Shown here: one piece after another, positions 59,462 through 64,000 of the stretch
Numbering within the stretch: position 1 is the first letter of the stretch
How the letters are laid out: each line of letters opens with the position of its first letter
The notes under the pieces: model-generated
Told to the model about the DNA's origin: nothing
Databases searched by the model: none
The model's input: the letters and a program-made list of their open reading frames with translations, nothing else
Assembly (NCBI RefSeq): GCF_026340095.1
Contig: NZ_JAPEPO010000001.1
Coordinates: 4,184,501 to 4,248,500, forward strand
Origin: Streptomyces sp. NBC_01446
GTDB lineage: Bacteria > Actinomycetota > Actinomycetes > Streptomycetales > Streptomycetaceae
Direction: 5' to 3'
DNA: 64,000 nt
Translations under genes and position numbers: made by a program

Positions 59462-60256
59462 ATGTCACCGGCCAAGAAGCGTGCACGCACCTATGACTCC
59501 GCCAAGATCCGTACGGCCGTCCTCGCGCAGTTCGCGCTCGTACGGGCAGCGGTCGCCGGTCTCACGGACGAGCAGCTCGGCGCCCCGACCCGGCTCGGCG
59601 ACTGGACCGTACGGGAGCTGGCCGCGCACTGCACGATGGCGGTCGGAGCCGTGGCCAGGGGTCTGGAGATGCCCGAGCCGCAGAAGCACGAACTGCCGCT
59701 CCTGGACTGGCCGTTCGGTACGGTTACCGAGTCCGCCGCCATCGCCGACGGCACCCGGGAACTCGCCGCGAGCGCCCCGCCCGCGGACCTCTTCGCGCGC
59801 ACCACGGCCCGTATCGAAGAGGCCCTGGCCGCGGCCCCCGACACCCGTCTCGTCCCCACGAGATTCGGCGCCATGACCCTCGCCGACTTCCTCGTCACCC
59901 GTACCGTCGAACTCGTCGTCCACACCGACGACCTGAACGACGCGCTGCCCGGCCTCGACGTCCCGTGCGACCGCCAGGCGCTCGCCGCCTGCACCCGGTT
60001 GCTCGCCGACGCCCTCGCCGTGAAGGCGCCCGGCGCGTCGACCGAGGTGCGGATCCCGCCGTTCGCCGTCGTCCAGTGCGTCGAGGGCCCCCGCCACACT
60101 CGCGGCACCCCGCCGAACGTCGTCGAGACGGACCCGCTCACCTGGATCCGCCTCGCCACCGGACGCGCCGAGTGGCGCGCCGCCCTGGACGACGCGAAGG
60201 TCAGCGCGAGCGGCGAGCGGGCCGACCTCAGCAAGCTGCTGCCGCTCATGGGCTGA
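59462..60256 (+). CDS. Maleylpyruvate isomerase-family (mycothiol-dependent-type) protein
   Basis: 264 aa. DinB-like four-helix N-domain: LAQFALVRAAVAGLTDEQLGAPTRLGDWTVRELAAHC supplies the first metal-binding His, and LVTRTVELVVHTDDLNDAL the second with its following Asp. The C-terminal part (about 175-264), with DPLTWIRLATGR, resembles the MDMPI C-terminal/SCP-like domain. Enzymes of this family use mycothiol in actinobacteria; the reaction here is unknown. ATG at 59462; TAGGCT ends 6 nt upstream, suggesting a leaderless mRNA. Confidence 0.88.
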   Translation: MSPAKKRARTYDSAKIRTAVLAQFALVRAAVAGLTDEQLGAPTRLGDWTVRELAAHCTMAVGAVARGLEMPEPQKHELPLLDWPFGTVTESAAIADGTRELAASAPPADLFARTTARIEEALAAAPDTRLVPTRFGAMTLADFLVTRTVELVVHTDDLNDALPGLDVPCDRQALAACTRLLADALAVKAPGASTEVRIPPFAVVQCVEGPRHTRGTPPNVVETDPLTWIRLATGRAEWRAALDDAKVSASGERADLSKLLPLMG

Positions 60257-60309
60257 CCCCGACGGCGGACCGGTGGAACCGATTGGCCCACCCCGCCCGT
60301 CCAACCGCC

Positions 60310-61119
60310 ATGCACACGCAATCCCGGAACCTCACCGTCCTGGCCGCGCTTCTGCCCCTCGCGGCCGTCGCAGCGTGCGGATCACAGACCGTGTCCGTCG
60401 GGGATGCGCCCGTCACCGGGGTCCGGTGGAACGTCGAGAGCGTCACCGTCGACGGCGCCACCGCGCAGGCCCCCGAGAGCGCGTACGTGGAGTTCCCCTC
60501 GGCCGACCGGGCGCGCGGCAACAACGGCTGCAACAGCTTCGACGCGGAGGCCGAGATCGACGGCGACACGATCCGTATCGGCAGGAGCACCGTGACGATG
60601 TCGATGTGCAACGACAAGGAGCAGCGGGACTTCGAGAAGACCTTCAGTCGCGCCATCGGGGGCAGCAACAAGGCCAGGACCGACGGTGACCACCTCACCC
60701 TCACCACCGACGACGGCGACACGATCGCCCTGGTCAAGGAGCATCCGGCCCCGCTGACCGGCACCGAGTGGACCGTCACGAGCCTGCTCTCCGACCACGT
60801 CGCGACCTCGCTGCCGAAGGACGTGGCAGGCCGGGCCAGGATGACCTTCGAAAAGGCGGGCAAGGCGGGCAAGGACGGCACCGCGACCGGCAGCCTCGGC
60901 TGCAATCGCTTCCGCGCGAAGGCCGAGTTCCGCGACGGCCACCTCACGCTCGGCAGGCCGGTCACGACCCGCGTGCTCTGCCAGGGCCCGCGCATGGCCA
61001 CCGAACGCGCCCTCCTGAAGCTCTTCGCCCAGAAGTTGTCGTACGAGGTCCAGGGCCGCACCCTCACGCTGACGGCCCCCGACGGAACTGGCGCCGTGGC
61101 GGGGGCCGGCCGCGGCTGA
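60310..61119 (+). CDS. META-domain lipoprotein
   Basis: 269 aa. Signal peptide with lipobox LAAVAAC (Cys23). Two META (HslJ-like) domains: about 35-135, with GNNGCNSFDAEAEIDGD and STVTMSMCNDKEQRDFEKTF, and about 145-255, with GSLGCNRFRAKAEF and LCQGPRMATERALLKLF. Each has the paired Cys and N-G-C-N motif of the family. It is exported and membrane-anchored; HslJ-type proteins are linked to heat or antibiotic tolerance in other bacteria. No operon partner is clear. Confidence 0.9.
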   Translation: MHTQSRNLTVLAALLPLAAVAACGSQTVSVGDAPVTGVRWNVESVTVDGATAQAPESAYVEFPSADRARGNNGCNSFDAEAEIDGDTIRIGRSTVTMSMCNDKEQRDFEKTFSRAIGGSNKARTDGDHLTLTTDDGDTIALVKEHPAPLTGTEWTVTSLLSDHVATSLPKDVAGRARMTFEKAGKAGKDGTATGSLGCNRFRAKAEFRDGHLTLGRPVTTRVLCQGPRMATERALLKLFAQKLSYEVQGRTLTLTAPDGTGAVAGAGRG

Positions 61120-61491
61120 CCGGACGGCACCCCCGGGCCCCGGGCCCCCCGGCTCCCGGCGACCCCATCCCCGGCCCCCGCCCCCGTGCCTCCGCAGCGA
61201 ATTCCGTCACACTCGCACCCGCCGTCGCGCCCGGCGCCGCCCCCTCCGGCGCCCACCGCCCCGCACCCGCCGCCGGCGCCGCCCCCGAGCCCGCCCAGCG
61301 ATGCCCTTAGCACACGAAGAACCAGGTCAGCGCCATGATCGCGCCGAAGGGGCGGGGTGGGCGGGAAAGGGGTGGTGAGGGGTGAAGCACCCCGGGCCAC
61401 GGCCTCAGGGGCGGGTGCCACCGGCTCGACCAGGCGCGGGATCACGTTCGCCAATTCGGACCAGTGGTCGATCTCGCCTACACTCGGAGGC
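61120..61491. other. 372-bp gap upstream of purF
   Basis: Very C-rich (long runs of CCC, CCG on the plus strand) for the first 190 bp, probably non-coding. On the minus strand a 27-codon frame from GTG 61390 to TAA 61307 ends with GAIMALTWFFVC, which looks like the tail of a small membrane peptide, but its start and coding nature are weak. The last 40 bp hold the purF promoter (TACACT at 61479-61484). Confidence 0.5.
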
Positions 61492-63018
61492 GTGCCACGT
61501 GGTGACGGTCGACTCAATCATGATCTGCTCCCCGGCGAGAAAGGCCCCCAGGACGCTTGCGGCGTCTTCGGTGTCTGGGCTCCCGGTGAAGAGGTCGCCA
61601 AGCTCACTTACTTCGGGCTCTACGCCCTCCAGCATCGAGGTCAGGAATCCGCGGGAATCGCGGTGAGCAACGGCTCCCAGATTCTCGTCTTCAAGGACAT
61701 GGGCCTCGTGTCCCAGGTCTTCGACGAGACCTCCCTCAGTTCGCTCCAAGGTCATATCGCGGTCGGTCACGCCCGCTACTCGACCACCGGCGCCTCCGTG
61801 TGGGAGAACGCCCAGCCGACGTTCCGGGCCACTGCGCACGGCTCGATCGCGCTCGGCCACAACGGCAACCTGGTCAATACGGCGCAGCTCGCCGAGATGG
61901 TCGCGGCCCTCCCCAAGGAGAACGGCCGCAACACCCAGCTCGCGGCGACCAACGACACCGACCTCGTCACCGCGCTCCTCGCGGGCCAGGTCGACGACGA
62001 CGGCAAGCCGCTGACCATCGAAGACGCCGCCGCCAAGATCCTTCCGGATGTTCAGGGCGCCTTCTCCCTCGTCTTCATGGACGAGCACACCCTGTACGCG
62101 GCCCGCGACCCGCAGGGCATCCGCCCGCTGGTCCTCGGCCGGCTCGAGCGCGGCTGGGTCGTCGCCTCCGAGTCCGCCGCCCTCGACATCTGTGGCGCCA
62201 GCTACGTGCGCGAGATCGAGCCGGGCGAGTTCGTCGCCATCGACGAGAACGGCCTGCGCACCTCCCGATTCGCAGAAGCGAAGCCCAAGGGCTGTGTCTT
62301 CGAGTACGTGTACCTGGCCCGCCCCGACACCGACATCGCCGGGCGGAACGTGTACCTCTCCCGCGTGGAGATGGGCCGCAAACTCGCCAAGGAAGCACCG
62401 GTCGAGGCCGACCTGGTCATAGCGACGCCGGAATCGGGCACCCCCGCCGCGATCGGTTACGCGGAGGCCTCCGGCATTCCGTTCGGCGCGGGACTGGTCA
62501 AGAACGCGTACGTCGGCCGGACCTTCATCCAGCCCTCGCAGACCATCCGGCAGCTCGGTATCCGGCTGAAGCTCAACCCGCTCAAGGAAGTCATCAAGGG
62601 CAAGCGGCTGGTCGTCGTCGACGACTCGATCGTGCGCGGCAACACCCAGCGCGCCCTGGTCCGCATGCTCCGCGAAGCGGGCGCGGCCGAGATCCACATC
62701 CGGATCTCCTCTCCCCCCGTGAAGTGGCCGTGCTTCTTCGGCATCGACTTCGCGACGCGCGCCGAGCTGATCGCCAACGGCATGTCGATCGACGAGATCG
62801 GCAAGTCCCTGGGCGCCGACTCCCTCTCCTACATCTCCATCGACGGCATGATCGAGGCCACGACCATCGACAAGCCGAACCTCTGCCGCGCCTGCTTCGA
62901 CGGCGAGTACCCGATGGACCTCCCCGACCCCGAGCTGCTCGGCAAGCAGCTCCTGGAGACCGAGCTCGCGGCGGGACCGGCGAACACCGCCGCCGCCGAC
63001 GCCCTCCGTCGCCCGTAA
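61492..63018 (+). CDS. purF: Amidophosphoribosyltransferase
   Basis: 508 aa. Glutaminase domain with catalytic Cys23 in PQDACGVFGVW (exposed after cleavage of a short propeptide), then GHARYSTTGAS, and the PRPP-binding loop VVVDDSIVRGNTQRALV. C-terminal CRACFDGEYP and the Cys-rich segments fit the Fe-S-containing B. subtilis-type enzyme. It commits PRPP to purine synthesis. GTG at 61492; TACACT ends 7 nt upstream and GGAGG is too close to act as a ribosome site, so the mRNA is probably leaderless. The longer in-frame ORF from 61357 is discarded. Confidence 0.97.
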   Translation: MPRGDGRLNHDLLPGEKGPQDACGVFGVWAPGEEVAKLTYFGLYALQHRGQESAGIAVSNGSQILVFKDMGLVSQVFDETSLSSLQGHIAVGHARYSTTGASVWENAQPTFRATAHGSIALGHNGNLVNTAQLAEMVAALPKENGRNTQLAATNDTDLVTALLAGQVDDDGKPLTIEDAAAKILPDVQGAFSLVFMDEHTLYAARDPQGIRPLVLGRLERGWVVASESAALDICGASYVREIEPGEFVAIDENGLRTSRFAEAKPKGCVFEYVYLARPDTDIAGRNVYLSRVEMGRKLAKEAPVEADLVIATPESGTPAAIGYAEASGIPFGAGLVKNAYVGRTFIQPSQTIRQLGIRLKLNPLKEVIKGKRLVVVDDSIVRGNTQRALVRMLREAGAAEIHIRISSPPVKWPCFFGIDFATRAELIANGMSIDEIGKSLGADSLSYISIDGMIEATTIDKPNLCRACFDGEYPMDLPDPELLGKQLLETELAAGPANTAAADALRRP

Positions 63019-63052
63019 GACCCCCGTCGTACGACACGAAAGTTCTCAAGCC

Positions 63053-64000
63053 ATGTCTGAGACACCTGGTGCCAGCTATGCGTCCGCGGGCGTCGACATC
63101 GAAGCGGGCGACCGCGCCGTCGAACTGATGAAGGAGTGGGTGAAGAAGACGCAGCGCCCCGAGGTCGCCGGCCTCGGCGGTCTCGGCGGATTCGCCGGTC
63201 TCTTCGACGCCTCCGCCTTCAAGCGTTACGAGCGTCCGCTGCTCGCCTCCGCCACGGACGGAGTCGGCACGAAGGTCGACATCGCCCGCCGCCTCGGCGT
63301 GTACGACACCATCGGTCACGACCTCGTCGCGATGGTCATGGACGACATCGTGGTGTGCGGCGCCGAGCCGCTGTTCATGACCGACTACATCTGCGTCGGC
63401 AAGGTGCACCCCGAGCGTGTCGCCGCCATCGTGAAGGGCATCGCCGAGGGCTGTGTCCTCGCCGGCTGCTCCCTCGTCGGCGGCGAGACCGCGGAGCACC
63501 CGGGCCTGCTCGGCCCGGACGACTTCGACGTCGCGGGCGCCGGCACCGGCGTCGTGGAGGCCGACCGGCTGCTCGGCCCGGATCGTATCCGTACGGGTGA
63601 CGCGGTGATCGCCATGGCGTCCTCCGGCCTTCACTCGAACGGGTACTCGCTGGTCCGCCACGTCCTCTTCGACCGCGCGAACCTGAAGCTCGACCAGCAC
63701 ATCGAGGAGCTCGGCCGCACGCTCGGCGAGGAGCTTCTGGAGCCCACCAAGATCTACTCGCTGGACTGCCTGGCGCTGACCCGCACCACGGACGTCCACG
63801 CGTACAGCCACATCACGGGCGGCGGTCTCGCGGCCAACCTGGCCCGGGTCATCCCGGACGGCCTGCACGCCACCGTGGACCGCTCCACGTGGGCGCCTGG
63901 CGCGATCTTCGACCTCGTCGGCAAGGCCGGCGCCGTGGAGCGCCTGGAGCTCGAGAAGACGCTGAACATGGGCGTCGGCATGATGGCGATCGTCCCCCAG
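63053..64000 (+). CDS. purM: Phosphoribosylformylglycinamidine cyclo-ligase (3' end beyond window)
   Basis: The first 316 residues are visible; the frame is still open at the window end and normal length is about 350. SYASAGVDIEAGDRAVELMK, LLASATDGVGTKVDIARRLGVYDTIGHDLVAM (ATP-binding), GGETAEHPG and SSGLHSNGYSLVR are PurM signatures. It closes the imidazole ring (FGAM to AIR). ATG at 63053, 34 bp after the purF stop, so purF-purM are an operon. Confidence 0.97.
   Translation, partial: MSETPGASYASAGVDIEAGDRAVELMKEWVKKTQRPEVAGLGGLGGFAGLFDASAFKRYERPLLASATDGVGTKVDIARRLGVYDTIGHDLVAMVMDDIVVCGAEPLFMTDYICVGKVHPERVAAIVKGIAEGCVLAGCSLVGGETAEHPGLLGPDDFDVAGAGTGVVEADRLLGPDRIRTGDAVIAMASSGLHSNGYSLVRHVLFDRANLKLDQHIEELGRTLGEELLEPTKIYSLDCLALTRTTDVHAYSHITGGGLAANLARVIPDGLHATVDRSTWAPGAIFDLVGKAGAVERLELEKTLNMGVGMMAIVPQ

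Noticed and set aside
61307..61390. A 27-aa minus-strand ORF ending GAIMALTWFFVC.
   Set aside because: The end looks like a membrane helix, but there is no ribosome site or clear start and the Pro/Arg-rich first half looks random. Left as a remark in the gap entry.
61357..61491. An N-terminal extension of purF by 45 residues.
   Set aside because: It would bury the catalytic Cys far from the N-terminus. The GTG at 61492 gives the usual short propeptide.

Overview
This window is high-GC actinobacterial chromosome, almost certainly a Streptomyces. The gene content and order match the part of the Streptomyces core that carries sigN-sigF, tadA, upp, dnaX and the pur genes (about SCO4009 to SCO4087 of S. 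coelicolor, judged from memory of gene order, not from an alignment). Codon use is strongly GC3-biased, many starts are GTG, 4-bp ATGA or GTGA overlaps are frequent, and many genes appear to be leaderless. No CRISPR array, prophage or large biosynthetic cluster was seen. One IS110-family insertion sequence is present.

Layout. 1-6 kb: the 5' part of a PAS-domain sensor kinase whose H-box has no histidine, a subtilisin-inhibitor-like secreted protein, tRNA-Ser(GCT), tRNA-Arg(ACG), and small enzymes. 7-13 kb: an OmpR-type two-component pair followed by a GT2-GtrA protein and a GT39 membrane glycosyltransferase, probably one operon. 13-21 kb: two drug-efflux modules. The first is TetR-linked, has a perfect 14-bp inverted-repeat operator, and its transporter is frameshifted. 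The second is MarR-linked, has paired MarR boxes, and its transporter carries three C-terminal carboxypeptidase-regulatory-like repeats, a domain also fused to the neighbouring YceI protein. 21-28 kb: the sigma factors sigN and sigF, tadA with its associated protein, upp and several small proteins. 28-36 kb: a HerA-like ATPase, an HhH-GPD protein, and an iron-box-controlled locus (Ntn-hydrolase acylase plus IucB-like acetyltransferase) split by the IS110 element. 36-42 kb: TauE/LysR, a PEP-mutase-family enzyme, adjacent SpoIIE-type phosphatase and stand-alone MASE1 proteins, and tRNA-Ser(GGA).

42-64 kb holds housekeeping genes: SRP RNA, dnaX, purD, purC, purSQL, purF and purM (cut by the window end), with Lsr2 and four tRNA-flanked signalling/ABC genes among them. 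The purine genes encode six steps of IMP synthesis (PurF, D, SQL, M, C) and are dispersed but co-oriented.

The observations most worth a second look are: a tRNA-Gly(TCC) with a GUGC T-loop and broken T-stem, resembling the peptidoglycan-dedicated glycine tRNAs of staphylococci; the iron-regulated acylase/acetyltransferase pair interrupted by an IS110 element that has a candidate bridge-RNA region; a recurrent TANNNT hexamer 6-7 nt before ten start codons (leaderless mRNAs); an apparently dead M48-like membrane protein; and a sensor kinase lacking its phospho-acceptor.
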